Source of the DNA: Aliiglaciecola sp. 3_MG-2023
Lineage (GTDB): Bacteria > Pseudomonadota > Gammaproteobacteria > Enterobacterales > Alteromonadaceae
Assembly (NCBI RefSeq): GCF_030548205.1
Contig: NZ_JAUORV010000007.1
Location: 186,001-250,000, forward strand
Direction: 5' to 3'
DNA: 64,000 bases
Every line of letters starts with the position of its first letter. Position 1 is the stretch's first letter. Under the pieces are notes generated by a model. The model was given only the letters and a program-made list of their open reading frames with translations. It was not told where the DNA came from and searched no databases. Shown here piece by piece: positions 23,398-33,897 of the stretch. The position numbers and the translations under genes are program-made.

Positions 23398-24090
23398 ATG
23401 GCGTTAATTGAAACTAAATTTTCTTCTGTTGAAGAATTGAATGAAGATTTTTCAGCGCAAATTGCAAACATTTTAAAAAACGGGATAGCTAAAAACGGTC
23501 GTGCTAGCCTTGCGGTTTCTGGCGGGCGTACCCCAGCAAAATTGTTTAACCAACTTTCAACGCAAACACTGGAATGGGATAAAGTTGACGTTACCTTAGT
23601 GGATGAGCGTTGGGTGGAAGAAAGTGATCCTGCAAGTAATGCTGCTATGGTTAAGCGTGAACTACTCATCAATAACGCGGCAGCAGCGAATTTTTATGGT
23701 TTAAAAACCTCGGAAGGCGATGCCCGTAACGCAGTGTCTTTCCTAAATGAAAATCTAGCTAAAATAAAAACGCCTTTTGATGTTTTGATTCTTGGCATGG
23801 GAGAAGATGGTCACACAGCTTCATTGTTTCCATGTTCAGAACAAATAGAGCAGGGGTTAAATACGGATATAGATAGTGATTATATTGCGGTTACCCCCAC
23901 CACTGCACCTAATCAAAGAATGTCACTCACCTTAAAAAGTATTCTTAAAAGCGAGAATATCTTTTTGCATTTAGTTGGTGAATCTAAAAAACGTATTATC
24001 GACATTGCGCAGCAAAGTGATGACGCCTTGGAAATGCCTATACGAGCCGTCTTTAATAATACTGATGTGAAACTTATTTGGGCTGCTTAG
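23398..24090 (+). CDS. pgl: 6-phosphogluconolactonase
   Basis: Hydrolyses 6-phosphogluconolactone. The 230-residue DevB-type protein has [17 protein letters not shown] near residue 40 and VTLVDERWV and [13 protein letters not shown] further on, the classic glucosamine-6-phosphate-isomerase-fold motifs. The ATG at 23398 lies one base after the zwf stop, with GGGAAG at the end of zwf as ribosome site. edd follows after 8 bases. Confidence 0.95.
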   Translation: MALIETKFSSVEELNEDFSAQIANILKNGIAKNGRASLAVSGGRTPAKLFNQLSTQTLEWDKVDVTLVDERWVEESDPASNAAMVKRELLINNAAAANFYGLKTSEGDARNAVSFLNENLAKIKTPFDVLILGMGEDGHTASLFPCSEQIEQGLNTDIDSDYIAVTPTTAPNQRMSLTLKSILKSENIFLHLVGESKKRIIDIAQQSDDALEMPIRAVFNNTDVKLIWAA

Positions 24091-24098
24091 GAGAACAT

Positions 24099-25934
24099 AT
24101 GAATTCTGTGATTCAAGAAGTAACCGAACGGATTATCGAAAGAAGTCGACAATCCAGACAAAATTATCTCGATAAAATTGAAAGTGCACGCTTGCAAGGG
24201 CCACATCGTGGAGTGTTATCCTGCGGTAACCTAGCCCACGGCTTTGCAGCTTGTAATACCGAAGATAAGGCTGATTTAACCAGCTTAACGAAATCTAATA
24301 TTGCCATTGTATCCTCATACAATGACATGCTTTCTGCTCACCAACCCTATGAAGCGTATCCGCAAATTCTGAAAGACGCGATACGAGATATCGGCAGTGT
24401 AGCTCAGTTTGCAGGCGGTGTTCCGGCCATGTGTGATGGTGTTACCCAAGGCAATCCAGGTATGGACTTGAGCTTGATGAGCCGTGATGTGATTGCATTA
24501 TCTACCGCTGTTGGACTGTCGCATAATATGTTCGATGGTGCTTTGATGCTGGGTATTTGTGACAAAATTGTGCCCGGGCTGCTAATGGGCTCTTTGAGTT
24601 TTGGGCACCTTCCCACTGTTTTTGTTCCTGCTGGTCCTATGCCATCAGGTATACCCAATAAAGAGAAAGCGCGTGTACGCCAAATGTTCGCTCAGGGGAA
24701 AGTAGGGCGCAAAGAATTACTTGAATCTGAATCGAAAAGTTATCATTCAGCGGGAACTTGTACGTTTTACGGGACTGCGAACAGTAACCAATTAGTCGTA
24801 GAAGTGATGGGCTTGCATTTACCAGGTTCGTCCTTTGTAAATCCAGGAACAGATCTACGGGATGAACTGACTAAAGCTGCGGCCCGTCAAGTTACTCGAT
24901 TAACCGATTTAGGTGATAATTATACTCCCATTGGTCATATTGTAGATGCAAAAGCTCTGGTAAATGGTCTTGTTGCCTTATTAGCTACCGGTGGCTCAAC
25001 TAACCATACTATGCATTTAGTGGCAGTGGCGCGTGCTGCTGGATATGAAATAAATTGGGATGACTTTTCGGATATTTCCAATGCAGTACCATTGTTGACG
25101 CGTATTTACCCCAATGGTTCTGCGGACATTAACCACTTTACAGCAGCAGGCGGCATGGCTGTCTTGTTTAAAGAGCTACTCAGCGCAGGATTGTTGCACA
25201 ATGACGTTAAAACCATCTGTGGCGATGGCTTGGAGCAATATACCAAAGAACCTACTTTAAAAGATGGTGAGTTAACCTGGCAAGATGGTCCGGTTGAGTC
25301 ATTTGATAAAGAGGTCATTTCATCGGTTGCTAAGCCCTTTAAACCCGATGGTGGTTTATCGGTATTACATGGTAATTTAGGCCGTGCGGTAATGAAAACA
25401 TCAGCTTTACGTGAGCCTCATTGCAAAATGAAAGCGCCTGCTGTGGTATTTGAAGATCAATTCGAATTAGCGGATGCCTTTAAAGCGGGTGACTTAGACA
25501 AAGATTGTATCGTTGTCGTGCGCTTCCAAGGTCCAGCAGCCATCGGTATGCCTGAGCTGCATAGTTTAACCCCTCCTTTGGGCGTACTTCAGGATAAAGG
25601 CTTTAAAGTTGCCTTGGTTACTGACGGTCGTATGTCAGGTGCCTCTGGAAAAGTGCCTGCCGCTATCCATGTAACCCCTGAAGCCTATCACGGCGGTTTA
25701 CTCGCCAAAGTTGAAACAGGTGATCTGATTGAACTTAACACTGAAACCGGTGATATGAGTTTATTGGTTGATGCAGAAGAGCTTGCCAAGCGCAAAGCAA
25801 AAGTTGCGCAAACCGACAAACATCAGGTGGGCATGGGACGTGAAATGTTCGCCTCTATGCGCAACTCCTTAACGGGTGCAGAACAAGGTGCCTGTTCGTT
25901 ATTTGCGGGTTCAGGAAACCAACATGACCTTTAA
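24099..25934 (+). CDS. edd: Phosphogluconate dehydratase
   Basis: Iron-sulfur enzyme that converts 6-phosphogluconate to KDPG, the committing step of the Entner-Doudoroff route. The 611 residues belong to the IlvD/Edd family: [19 protein letters not shown], a [10 protein letters not shown] block and the C-terminal [31 protein letters not shown] precedes the ATG at 24099; the open frame starts earlier at a TTG but the ribosome site decides. It overlaps glk by 11 bases. Confidence 0.97.
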   Translation: MNSVIQEVTERIIERSRQSRQNYLDKIESARLQGPHRGVLSCGNLAHGFAACNTEDKADLTSLTKSNIAIVSSYNDMLSAHQPYEAYPQILKDAIRDIGSVAQFAGGVPAMCDGVTQGNPGMDLSLMSRDVIALSTAVGLSHNMFDGALMLGICDKIVPGLLMGSLSFGHLPTVFVPAGPMPSGIPNKEKARVRQMFAQGKVGRKELLESESKSYHSAGTCTFYGTANSNQLVVEVMGLHLPGSSFVNPGTDLRDELTKAAARQVTRLTDLGDNYTPIGHIVDAKALVNGLVALLATGGSTNHTMHLVAVARAAGYEINWDDFSDISNAVPLLTRIYPNGSADINHFTAAGGMAVLFKELLSAGLLHNDVKTICGDGLEQYTKEPTLKDGELTWQDGPVESFDKEVISSVAKPFKPDGGLSVLHGNLGRAVMKTSALREPHCKMKAPAVVFEDQFELADAFKAGDLDKDCIVVVRFQGPAAIGMPELHSLTPPLGVLQDKGFKVALVTDGRMSGASGKVPAAIHVTPEAYHGGLLAKVETGDLIELNTETGDMSLLVDAEELAKRKAKVAQTDKHQVGMGREMFASMRNSLTGAEQGACSLFAGSGNQHDL

Positions 25935-26877
25935 GTTTGTCGCTGATGTTGGCGGCACAAATATTCGTATTTGCCAAGTTGAAGAGCATAAGTTAATCAA
26001 CATAAAAAAATATCTGTGTGCTGATTTTGCAACCATAGAAGATGCCATCAAACATTACTTCAGCGAATTTCCTGAGGTTGAATTTAGTTATGGTTGTATT
26101 GCTATTGCCTGTCCTGTAATCGGTGATTGGGTCAAAATGACCAATCACACCTGGGAGTTTTCCATTGAGCAACTAACCAAAGGGTTATCTTTGGATTGGC
26201 TGGGGGTTATTAATGACTTCACTTCTGTGGCGCATTCATTGCCGGTGTTAAAAGATGATCAAAAAGTGCAAATTGGCGCTGGTGCGCCAAAATTGAATGC
26301 CAATATTGCGGTTTTTGGACCAGGTACGGGACTAGGAGTAGAACATCTAACGTTTACGGATAAAGGTTGGAAAGCACTCGATGGAGAAGGTGGACATGTT
26401 GATTTTGCCGCTAATGACGAAAATGAATTCGCTATTTGGCATTACTTGAAAAAGAAATTAGGACATGTTTCTGCTGAAGAAGTGCTGTCGGGAAGAGGCA
26501 TTGTACATATCTATGAAGGGCTGGCAGAGAAAAAACAGCAAGCAGCGATTTATGCTGATCCAGCCCAAATTACTGAAAAAGCGCTATCGGAAGAATGCGA
26601 ACTCTGCGTGGAAACATTGCAACAGTTTTGCAAGATTATGGGTAGTTTTGCAGGTAACTTAGCGCTTAATTTAGCAACTCATGGTGGCGTATATATCGGT
26701 GGCGGTATTGCTTCTCGTTTTGTTGAGTTTATTAAAAGTAGTAAGTTTCGTGCTCGTTTTGAAGACAAGGGACGATTTAGACATTATGTCTTAAACATTC
26801 CAACTTACATCATTATAGAACCTGATCATGGTTTATTGGGCGCAGCTGCCTATTTACAACAGAATCATAAGGAGTAA
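25924..26877 (+). CDS. glk: Glucokinase
   Basis: Phosphorylates intracellular glucose with ATP. The 317 residues match the E. coli Glk family (not ROK): [11 protein letters not shown] phosphate-binding motif at the N-terminus, [22 protein letters not shown] and the GEGGHVDFA stretch. It begins inside the last codons of edd (ATG at 25924, GGAAAC upstream), so translation is probably coupled. Its place in the operon indicates that free glucose, not PTS glucose-6-phosphate, feeds the pathway. eda follows after 5 bases. Confidence 0.95.
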   Translation: MTFKFVADVGGTNIRICQVEEHKLINIKKYLCADFATIEDAIKHYFSEFPEVEFSYGCIAIACPVIGDWVKMTNHTWEFSIEQLTKGLSLDWLGVINDFTSVAHSLPVLKDDQKVQIGAGAPKLNANIAVFGPGTGLGVEHLTFTDKGWKALDGEGGHVDFAANDENEFAIWHYLKKKLGHVSAEEVLSGRGIVHIYEGLAEKKQQAAIYADPAQITEKALSEECELCVETLQQFCKIMGSFAGNLALNLATHGGVYIGGGIASRFVEFIKSSKFRARFEDKGRFRHYVLNIPTYIIIEPDHGLLGAAAYLQQNHKE

Positions 26878-26882
26878 ACATT

Positions 26883-27533
26883 ATGTCATTTAATTGGAAA
26901 ATGAGTTCGCAAGAAGTATTTAGTCAGGGACCCGTAGTACCTGTATTAGTGATTAAAAACATTGAACATGCAGTACCTGTCGCTAAAGCGTTAATCAAAG
27001 GTGGCATTCGTGTTCTTGAAGTGACTTTACGTACAGAGATTGCTCTTGATGTGATTAGAAAAATCGCAGCAGAAGTGCCTGAAGCTATTATTGGTGCCGG
27101 CACTGTTACCAATGAAAAACAACTGAAGCAGGTTGAAGAAGCAGGTGCAATTTTTGCTATTAGCCCAGGCTTAACTACTAGCTTATTGGAAGCCGGTAAA
27201 CGTTCATCCATCTCCCTTATTCCTGGTGTGGCGTCAATATCTGAGTTGATGACAGGATTGGATATTGGTTATACCCACTTTAAATTTTTCCCTGCAGAAG
27301 CCTCAGGTGGCATTAAAGCACTGAAATCAATTGGTGGTCCTTTCCCTGACATTACATTTTGTCCGACTGGCGGAATTGGCCCTAATAACTACCTTGACTA
27401 CTTATCATTGCCTAACGTGCAGTGTGCCGGTGGTTCTTGGTTAGTGCCTGATGATGCAGTAGAAGCGGGTGATTGGGATCGTATCACTGAGCTTGCTAAA
27501 GCTGCAGTTGATGGTGCTAAAACACTATCCTAA
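26883..27533 (+). CDS. eda: KDPG/KHG aldolase
   Basis: Class I aldolase that splits KDPG into pyruvate and glyceraldehyde-3-phosphate. The 216 residues carry Glu46 in LEVTLRTE and the Schiff-base Lys134 in HFKFFPAEA, with GAGTVTN and [10 protein letters not shown] phosphate-site loops. AAGGAG lies correctly before the ATG. Last gene of zwf-pgl-edd-glk-eda, followed by a strong terminator. Confidence 0.97.
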   Translation: MSFNWKMSSQEVFSQGPVVPVLVIKNIEHAVPVAKALIKGGIRVLEVTLRTEIALDVIRKIAAEVPEAIIGAGTVTNEKQLKQVEEAGAIFAISPGLTTSLLEAGKRSSISLIPGVASISELMTGLDIGYTHFKFFPAEASGGIKALKSIGGPFPDITFCPTGGIGPNNYLDYLSLPNVQCAGGSWLVPDDAVEAGDWDRITELAKAAVDGAKTLS

Positions 27534-27560
27534 TAGCGTTTTTCGTAATTTAGTCAACAA

Positions 27561-27588
27561 AAGCTTGTATTGATTACAAGCTTTTTTT
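27561..27588 (+). terminator. Rho-independent terminator after eda
   Basis: AAGCTTGTA-ttgat-TACAAGCTT followed by a T-run of seven or more. It ends the glucose operon. Confidence 0.93.
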
Positions 27589-27647
27589 ATGAACGAAGGC
27601 TTAAAAGATGTGCTCTGCAGGATAATATCAAGGTTGTTGTTTAGCAC

Positions 27648-29015
27648 TCAAGCACGTTCGAATACCTCTGGGCTGAGCTTTAAGCGTTTTTGAATAACGT
27701 TCAGTCTGATCCCCAACATGATAGCTGCACTGGTTAAACCACAAATAAATCCAATCCAGAATCCTGATGCGCCTAAAGCTGGCACAACAAAGTCGGTTAG
27801 TGCCAAAATAATCCCTGTGGGTAAACCCACCCCCCAATAGGCAAAAAAGCAGATGATAAACATGGCTGTGGTATCTTTGTAACCACGCAATGCGCCTGCG
27901 GAGATGGCTTGTATGGAATCAGATAGTTGAAACATTGCTGCTAAAGTCATCAAACTCATGGCCAACTCTATCACTTTTCTATTTTCGGTATACAACATTG
28001 AAATTTGTTCTTTGGCGACTATGGTTAGCAATGCTGTAAAACACGCAATAAAAAGCCCTAACAGGATTGCTGTTTTGGTTGCCAAGGCTGCTCCCACTTG
28101 ATCTTGTTTACCCCAAAAATGGCCAACTCGTATGGTAGTGGCCATCCCTAAACTTAACGGAAACATAAACATTGTGGCTGAAAAGTTAAGGGCAATTTGA
28201 TGGGAGGCAACTGTCAGCGGCCCAAGGGGAGATAATAGTAACGCCACTACACCAAATAGAGTGACTTCAAAAAGTAAGGTTAGGGCGATGGGTAGCCCCA
28301 GTTTTAAGGTTATATAAATCTGATTAAAGTCAGGCTTCGACCAGCCATCAAATAGATTGCTATTAATACGTTTGGAAAAGTGGATATAACAAGCTGTTCC
28401 TATAAACATGGTACAAAAAACTAAACTTGTGGCTAAACCACTGCCGACACCGCCCATCTCTGGCATCCCAAATTTACCGTATATGAAGATGTAGTTGGCT
28501 GGAATATTGATAATTAGGCCTAACCCCATAATCAGCATCGTTGGTTTAGTAAACGACAACCCTTCACAGTAGTTGCGAAGAATTTGATAACCCGCAAAAG
28601 CAGGCGCTGATAGCACAATATATTTCATATAATCAGTGGTGATTTTGCGTAAATTGTCTTCTATGTCCATCAACGAAAACCAGTATTCGAGATAAAATAC
28701 TGAAAGAGTAATGCAAAGGGATACTGGGATAATCAAGAAAGTGGCTTGATGGACAGTATATGCCGCTTTCTTCGTTTCTCCTGCACCATGCAATTTCGCG
28801 ACAATAGGCGGAATGGCCATGGCTAAGCCTTGCACAAAGCATAAAATAGGAATAGTAATACTAAAGCCAATGGCTACCGCGGCCATATCTGTAGCTGAAT
28901 ATCGGCCAGCCATAATGGTGTCAGATACCCCCATAAGGGTTTGTGTTATTTGCGCGATAAGTAGTGGCCAAGTCAGACTGACTAGCTGTTTTAGTTCTAT
29001 TTTTAAATTAGTCAA
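27648..29015 (-). CDS. norM: MATE-family multidrug exporter, MdtK/NorM type
   Basis: A 455-residue inner-membrane antiporter with about twelve membrane segments, very similar in layout to E. coli MdtK (457 residues): MGVSDTIMAGRYSATDMAAVAIG early, NYIFIYGKFGMPEMGGVG mid-chain, and the repeated ISAGALRGYKDT in the second half. NorM-type pumps expel cationic drugs and dyes with Na+ or H+. The start is a TTG that overlaps the moeA stop as TTGA, so it is translated by coupling with moeA. The pairing with moeA has no obvious functional reason. Confidence 0.93.
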   Translation of the reverse strand: MTNLKIELKQLVSLTWPLLIAQITQTLMGVSDTIMAGRYSATDMAAVAIGFSITIPILCFVQGLAMAIPPIVAKLHGAGETKKAAYTVHQATFLIIPVSLCITLSVFYLEYWFSLMDIEDNLRKITTDYMKYIVLSAPAFAGYQILRNYCEGLSFTKPTMLIMGLGLIINIPANYIFIYGKFGMPEMGGVGSGLATSLVFCTMFIGTACYIHFSKRINSNLFDGWSKPDFNQIYITLKLGLPIALTLLFEVTLFGVVALLLSPLGPLTVASHQIALNFSATMFMFPLSLGMATTIRVGHFWGKQDQVGAALATKTAILLGLFIACFTALLTIVAKEQISMLYTENRKVIELAMSLMTLAAMFQLSDSIQAISAGALRGYKDTTAMFIICFFAYWGVGLPTGIILALTDFVVPALGASGFWIGFICGLTSAAIMLGIRLNVIQKRLKLSPEVFERA

Positions 29016-30238
29016 AATAATTCAATCTTAATTTTTGCACCTGTTGGCAAGTTAGTTTGATCTTTTTCAAGGAGGATATAGCAATTTGCATTAGCAATGG
29101 AAGACATTATGCCTGAGCCTTGGCTACCATTGGGTTTGACCCAATATTCGCCGTGTTCATCTTGATAGGCGATACCCCGTTGAAAGTCGGCGCGTCCAGC
29201 TCGCTTATAAATAGGTTCAGCGCACGTAGCGTTGACAGTCTGGGAAAGGGGAGGAGTGCGTCCCATTAATTTATCTAGCACAGGAGTGACTAGTTTCTGA
29301 AAAGTGACATAGGAAGATACAGGATTGCCCGGTAAGCCACAAAAAATAGCCTTGTTAATTGAGCCAAATGCAAAAGGTTTACCTGGTTTAATAGCTACCT
29401 TCCAAAAGTTTATCTGGCCAATTTTTTGCAAAACTTGTTTAACGTAGTCTGCACTGCCAACAGATACCCCTCCACAAGATAAAATGACATCCGCATTTTC
29501 ACTTGCATCCAAAAAAGCCTCTGCAATTTTGTTAGGATCATCTTCAACAATACCGTAGTGGAGAATATTGGCATTCATCTGTTGCAGTAAGCCGTGCAGG
29601 GCAAATCGGTTGCTCTCGTAAATTTGCCCGCTTTTTAACTCTTCTCCAGGTGGCACTAGCTCATCACCTGTAGCGATTACCGCCACTTTGGGGCGGCGGA
29701 AAACAACGACTGATGACTCGCCAATGGATGCTAATAAGGCCATATGAGCAGCGGTTAGCTTTTCACCCGCAGGAATAATTTGTTGTCCAGATTGAATATC
29801 TTCACCGGCTAAGCGCACACTGGTACCTGCTTTTACCTCTTGATTTAGAACGATATGACCTTCGTTTATAAGAACATTTTCCTGCATCATCACAGTGTTC
29901 GTGCCAGGCGGAAGTATGGCTCCTGTGGTGATGCTAACGCAATGTCCTGCTTTTACTTCATCTTCAAAGGGGACGCCAGCTAACGCTTGACCTTGGATAG
30001 ACAATTTAGTGCCTACAGGTGAAGTACCATCAACGTGGAATGCAAACCCATCCATAGCCGAATTATTGCTAGGCGGCACTTGGCGATTTGCGAAAACAGC
30101 TTCAGCGGTAATACGATTTAACCCATGGAGCACAGAAATTGTTTCGCGCTCAACTAAGGCTTGGCATTGCTTTAACATTTCAACTAATGCTGTTTCAATG
30201 GGCATCAAGGTTGGTTTGTTTGAGTCACTGTTTTTCAT
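29012..30238 (-). CDS. moeA: Molybdopterin molybdenumtransferase MoeA
   Basis: Inserts molybdate into adenylylated molybdopterin. The 408 residues contain NNSAMDGFAF, the TGDELVPPGEELKSGQIYESN core, LSCGGVSVGSADYVK and FCGLPGNPVSSYVTF, all typical. The usual moeB partner is absent here, and the rest of the pathway lies 7 kb away in the moaA-E operon on the other strand. It overlaps the MATE gene by four bases. Confidence 0.95.
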   Translation of the reverse strand: MKNSDSNKPTLMPIETALVEMLKQCQALVERETISVLHGLNRITAEAVFANRQVPPSNNSAMDGFAFHVDGTSPVGTKLSIQGQALAGVPFEDEVKAGHCVSITTGAILPPGTNTVMMQENVLINEGHIVLNQEVKAGTSVRLAGEDIQSGQQIIPAGEKLTAAHMALLASIGESSVVVFRRPKVAVIATGDELVPPGEELKSGQIYESNRFALHGLLQQMNANILHYGIVEDDPNKIAEAFLDASENADVILSCGGVSVGSADYVKQVLQKIGQINFWKVAIKPGKPFAFGSINKAIFCGLPGNPVSSYVTFQKLVTPVLDKLMGRTPPLSQTVNATCAEPIYKRAGRADFQRGIAYQDEHGEYWVKPNGSQGSGIMSSIANANCYILLEKDQTNLPTGAKIKIELF

Positions 30239-30394
30239 TCAAATGAACACTAAGGCTAGAAGTGAAAGAGGGCGCTAATATAACGTGATTTTAGTCGCTT
30301 ACCAAATCAAAATAGCGTAAATGTGAGTTTAGATTGTAAAGAATGAAGAGGTAGTGAATGCATTTGGAATTCAATCGCTACCCCATTGACGAAG

Positions 30395-31252
30395 TTAGTA
30401 TTTCTCGACTTTGTAGCCTTTTTCTTGCAACAGTTTAAGGACGCTTTGATCTCCCGCCAAATGCAAGGCACCTACTAAAATTAACTCACTGTGCTGATTA
30501 CCAAAAAACTGTTCAATCTTCGGTATCCAATTTTTATTTCGTTGCACTAATAATTGATCATATATCTCTTGATAATCACGTTCCATTTCATCGATACCCA
30601 ATTCGGCTAGTTTATCTAAATCACCCGTACGCCAAGCTTCAATGAGTTTAGGCATCATCTGTTTAATATTTGCTACGTCTTTTAAACCATAGGCAATCAT
30701 TGCATCCTCGTCGCCTTTACCCATATCGGCAAGCATCGCCATTTGTTCTTCTGGTTGTTCAAACCAATCAATATGTTTTTGATCGCCAATGCCTTTTACT
30801 GAGTAATAGGCGTCGACTCCAGCACTACTTACGCCCATCATCTGCAGTTCAATCATGGATAAGGTGACGGATAAGAAACTGGGCTTTAAGGTTGCAAATT
30901 GTTGAATCGACAGGTTGCGTTCTTGCAAATGAACCTCTAGGGCTTTGTAGGTTTTCTCTGATAAGAAATCTTTGATGGTTCTACCATCTTGCAGCAGGAT
31001 ATAGTGCAATGATTGTTGTTGAAATTCGGGGCTGTTCATTCTGCTAATATCCGATTCAAATACAAGGGTATCTGAAGCTTCATATGCTTTTTCGAACTTA
31101 TCCGGCAAGGGGTAATCCTTTTCACTTAAAACATGAATAGTGCCACCAATAACCACTTGGTCATCGCCTTTACTTACTTTCCATACGGGGGAAGCCACCG
31201 TATAAAAAGACTGTAAAAGCATCAAAAGTGACACGAATAAAATTTTGTACAT
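30395..31252 (-). CDS. TraB/GumN-family protein, exported
   Basis: A 285-residue protein with a signal peptide (MYKILFVSLLMLLQSFYTVA) and the two family histidine motifs: GGTIHVL near the mature N-terminus and VGALHLAGDQSV near the end. The TraB/GumN/PrgY group is distantly related to tiki-type proteases and is often annotated as a possible metalloprotease; its bacterial role is open. The open frame extends to 31372, but AAGGAATTT sits at the right distance from the ATG at 31252, and the signal peptide begins there. Confidence 0.82.
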   Translation of the reverse strand: MYKILFVSLLMLLQSFYTVASPVWKVSKGDDQVVIGGTIHVLSEKDYPLPDKFEKAYEASDTLVFESDISRMNSPEFQQQSLHYILLQDGRTIKDFLSEKTYKALEVHLQERNLSIQQFATLKPSFLSVTLSMIELQMMGVSSAGVDAYYSVKGIGDQKHIDWFEQPEEQMAMLADMGKGDEDAMIAYGLKDVANIKQMMPKLIEAWRTGDLDKLAELGIDEMERDYQEIYDQLLVQRNKNWIPKIEQFFGNQHSELILVGALHLAGDQSVLKLLQEKGYKVEKY

Positions 31253-31488
31253 GCTGTAAATTCCTTGAATAATTTCCAAATTAATTGTTTCAAATAGAAG
31301 AGGATATTTTAAGATCGAGCTCCTCAGTACAAATGTAGTTGATTTTTTGACCTGAATGCTCATAAAAGTCACTACATTAGGTAAATACGAACTCTGAAAT
31401 CTATTGATAACATATTTAAAATATTAAAAATATGTCTAAATGGGAACTTTGGGGTAAAATATTTCCAGATGGTTTGGAATAGAAAATA

Positions 31489-31515
31489 GCAACACCCACG
31501 CACGGTCGGTGTTGC
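31489..31515 (-). terminator. Likely terminator after the EF-hand gene
   Basis: GCAACACC and GGTGTTGC form 8-base arms around an 11-base loop. On the minus strand the hairpin lies 27 bases after the stop and is followed by TATTTTCTATT. Confidence 0.6.
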
Positions 31516-31541
31516 CATTGTTTGCCATGGACGCTGAAACG

Positions 31542-31751
31542 CTAGTGGTCGGCTAATTCGCTTTGGGTAAGGTAACCGTCTTTATTGACGTCTAATTTTG
31601 CAAAAACCGCAGACAAAGCTGGATCACTTGCTGCTTCTTCTACACTTATACGACCATCGGCATCTGAATCTAAAATCGATATTTTGTCTTCTTGGGCATA
31701 AACCGAACTACTGGCTAAAACAAACGCGCTGATCAGGATAGTTTTTTTCAT
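31542..31751 (-). CDS. Small exported EF-hand calcium-binding protein
   Basis: A 69-residue protein with a signal peptide cleaved about residue 19-20 (SSVYAQ), leaving roughly 50 mature residues made of one EF-hand pair. Loop 1 has Asp28, Asp30, Asp32, Gly33 and Glu39; loop 2 has Asp54, Asn56, Asp58, Gly59 and Glu65. Both have canonical ligand spacing, so calcium binding is likely. It is a stand-alone gene with its own hairpin terminator. The partner and role are unknown; calcium-dependent periplasmic or surface functions are common in marine bacteria. Confidence 0.8.
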   Translation of the reverse strand: MKKTILISAFVLASSSVYAQEDKISILDSDADGRISVEEAASDPALSAVFAKLDVNKDGYLTQSELADH

Positions 31752-32118
31752 TTTTCAATCTCCACTTAATTTAGACTTTCGTGTTTTAGATTAATTGTAG
31801 GCATTAATTGCATCGCCTTTTAACAAAACAACAATAAGATTTGTTGTGTAAGTGGGGTATTACACTAACCATGCCAGGTTTAATAAATCAATAAAATACA
31901 ATGGGTTAGAATGGTTTCGGTGCGGAATGTGTAAATTATTTTAAAGGTTGCATGTAAAAAACATGTTAAGGTGTGTGCGTTAAGTCACATTAATATTTAG
32001 GGTAAAATATTTATCTGTTAAATCATAAAGATAAGGTGGTGCCAAAAAGCAACGCTGCTAAAAAGCAGCTTACTAAAATGAAGGCACCACCAATCTTTAA
32101 GAACTCGTTCTAACAATC
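31752..32118. other. Gene-free stretch with an inverted-repeat element at its right end
   Basis: A 367-base gap between the EF-hand gene and the glucosylglycerate operon end. The left part holds the EF-hand promoter and is AT-rich without visible motifs. The right part contains the nested inverted repeat at 32027-32098. Confidence 0.4.
32027..32098. repeat. Nested inverted repeat after the glucosylglycerate operon
   Basis: Outer arms AAAGAT-aa-GGTGGTGCC (32027-32043) and GGCACCACC-a-ATCTTT (32083-32098) enclose an inner hairpin GCTGCT-aaaa-AGCAGC (32054-32069). The element begins about 20 bases beyond the stop of the phosphorylase gene on the minus strand. No canonical T-run follows either arm, so it is an odd terminator; a small structured RNA, an mRNA-stabilising 3' element or a remnant of a mobile repeat are alternatives. 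Confidence 0.55.
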
Positions 32119-33879
32119 TTACATACTACGAGTATTACTAATCCAAACTGTTTGATAGGGGCTCAAAACAAAATCGGAGTGATCTAAAATGACTTCGTTT
32201 CCTGTGATTAAATCCCACCAACAGTCTGTACCAATTAAGTTAATATCTGACATAACAACTGTTTGATCTGTATCTGTGATATTACTGATACAGAATATAC
32301 TTTGTCTTCTATCAATACTTTGACGCCAAAAGCCAAATAATTTAGCGCCTAACTGCAAAGTAAACTGGGTCGCGTTAGGGTGAAAGGCTTTTTGATTAAT
32401 GCGTATAGACAACAAATGATTCATACGCTTTAGAGCTATGGCATGCTGACTATCTTTATTATTCAGTTGGTCTTCCAGTTCCGACATATCCCAACGTTTA
32501 CGATTAATCGAACGATTTTGACTCGTATTGGTAACCCGCTCATAATCATTTCCTGTTGCTAATAAACTATGCACATACAAGCCTGGGATCCCTTCAAGGG
32601 CAAACATAATTTCATGGGCACAAATGAACCTTTCCATGCCTAAATTATCAGGTCCTTTTGTGGTGCCTTTTAGGGCATCAAATAAGGCAATGTTTATCTC
32701 GTAAGGTTTCTGTTTACCACCAGGAAGTGTGCGCCAAGACACCATTCCGCCAAAACTTTGCATCGTGTTAACCAGAGTATTAATTTCATTTTCTTCCAAC
32801 AGTCCTTCTGCAGGGCGCAGGCCGATACCATCATGGGAAGCAATAAAATTAAAATAAGTCGTACCGTTTTGTGCCGGAGGCATACTCATTAACCAGTTCT
32901 TTAAATAAGTACAATCACCGGTGACTAAAGTATTAACCAGTAAAGGCGGCAATGAAAAGTTATATACCGCGTGGGCTTCGTTCGCATTACCGAAATACGT
33001 GAGGTTTTCACGATTAGGAATGTTGGTTTCAGTAATGATAATGCAATCGTTTTGTGCGTATTCGATTAAGGTACGAAGTAAGCGAATGACTTCATGGGTT
33101 TTTTCAAGATTGATACAAGTACTGCCGGATTTTTTCCATAGAAAGGCAACGGCGTCCAATCTGAAAATTCTCACACCGTGATCTAAATACTGACGAATGA
33201 TCTCAACAAACGCACTTAATACTTTGGGGTTTTGAAAGTCAAAATCCACCTGATCATGACTAAATGTACACCAAACCTTCTTTGTCCCATTTTCAGTTTT
33301 GGTTTCCCGTAATAATTCGGATGTTCGGGGCCTGACAACATTTGAAGTGTCATAATCTTCATCAACCGTAAAGAAAAAGTCACTTCCAGGCCCTTCACCT
33401 TTAATAAAATTATCGAACCATGCACTTCGCGATGAACAATGATTAATGACTAAATCCGACATGAGTCGATAATTACTTGAAATTGACTTTATATCTAACC
33501 AATTTCCTAATGACTCATTCACACTCGAATAGTCTATTACGGCAAAACCATCATCGGAACTATATGGAAAAAATGGCAATATATGTACGCCATTTATGGT
33601 GTCTTTCACATGATTGTTTAAAAATTGGTGCAAGGTAACTAATGGGGTTTGCATTTCAGACTCAATGCTATCCCCATAGGTAATTAATATAATGTCTTTT
33701 TCGCTCCAATGATTTTGATGGGGTACAGGTATTTGTTTGTCACAAACCCCATCTAATCTCATTGTGGTGATAAGAGATTTTGATAATTCCTCGCTACTTT
33801 GAGGAATATCAACTCCTTGATAAATCACGTCTAAGTGATGTTGTATTTTTTCACACAGCCACGTATAAGCTTCAGACAT
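32119..33879 (-). CDS. GH13_18 sugar phosphorylase, probably glucosylglycerate phosphorylase
   Basis: A 586-residue alpha-amylase-family phosphorylase close to sucrose phosphorylase. Predicted nucleophile Asp242 ([12 protein letters not shown]), acid/base Glu284 (ITETNIPN) and transition-state Asp350 ([12 protein letters not shown]). It is longer than classic sucrose phosphorylase (about 490-500) and resembles the glucosylglycerate phosphorylases described in Meiothermus and as YcjM in E. coli. The gene follows a glucosyl-3-phosphoglycerate synthase by 18 bases, and the operon has no sucrose gene. I infer phosphorolysis of glucosylglycerate to glucose-1-phosphate and glycerate. Cytosolic, no signal peptide. 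Sucrose phosphorylase remains the alternative. Confidence 0.78.
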   Translation of the reverse strand: MSEAYTWLCEKIQHHLDVIYQGVDIPQSSEELSKSLITTMRLDGVCDKQIPVPHQNHWSEKDIILITYGDSIESEMQTPLVTLHQFLNNHVKDTINGVHILPFFPYSSDDGFAVIDYSSVNESLGNWLDIKSISSNYRLMSDLVINHCSSRSAWFDNFIKGEGPGSDFFFTVDEDYDTSNVVRPRTSELLRETKTENGTKKVWCTFSHDQVDFDFQNPKVLSAFVEIIRQYLDHGVRIFRLDAVAFLWKKSGSTCINLEKTHEVIRLLRTLIEYAQNDCIIITETNIPNRENLTYFGNANEAHAVYNFSLPPLLVNTLVTGDCTYLKNWLMSMPPAQNGTTYFNFIASHDGIGLRPAEGLLEENEINTLVNTMQSFGGMVSWRTLPGGKQKPYEINIALFDALKGTTKGPDNLGMERFICAHEIMFALEGIPGLYVHSLLATGNDYERVTNTSQNRSINRKRWDMSELEDQLNNKDSQHAIALKRMNHLLSIRINQKAFHPNATQFTLQLGAKLFGFWRQSIDRRQSIFCISNITDTDQTVVMSDINLIGTDCWWDLITGNEVILDHSDFVLSPYQTVWISNTRSM

Positions 33880-33897
33880 TGATGTTTCCCCTTACTT

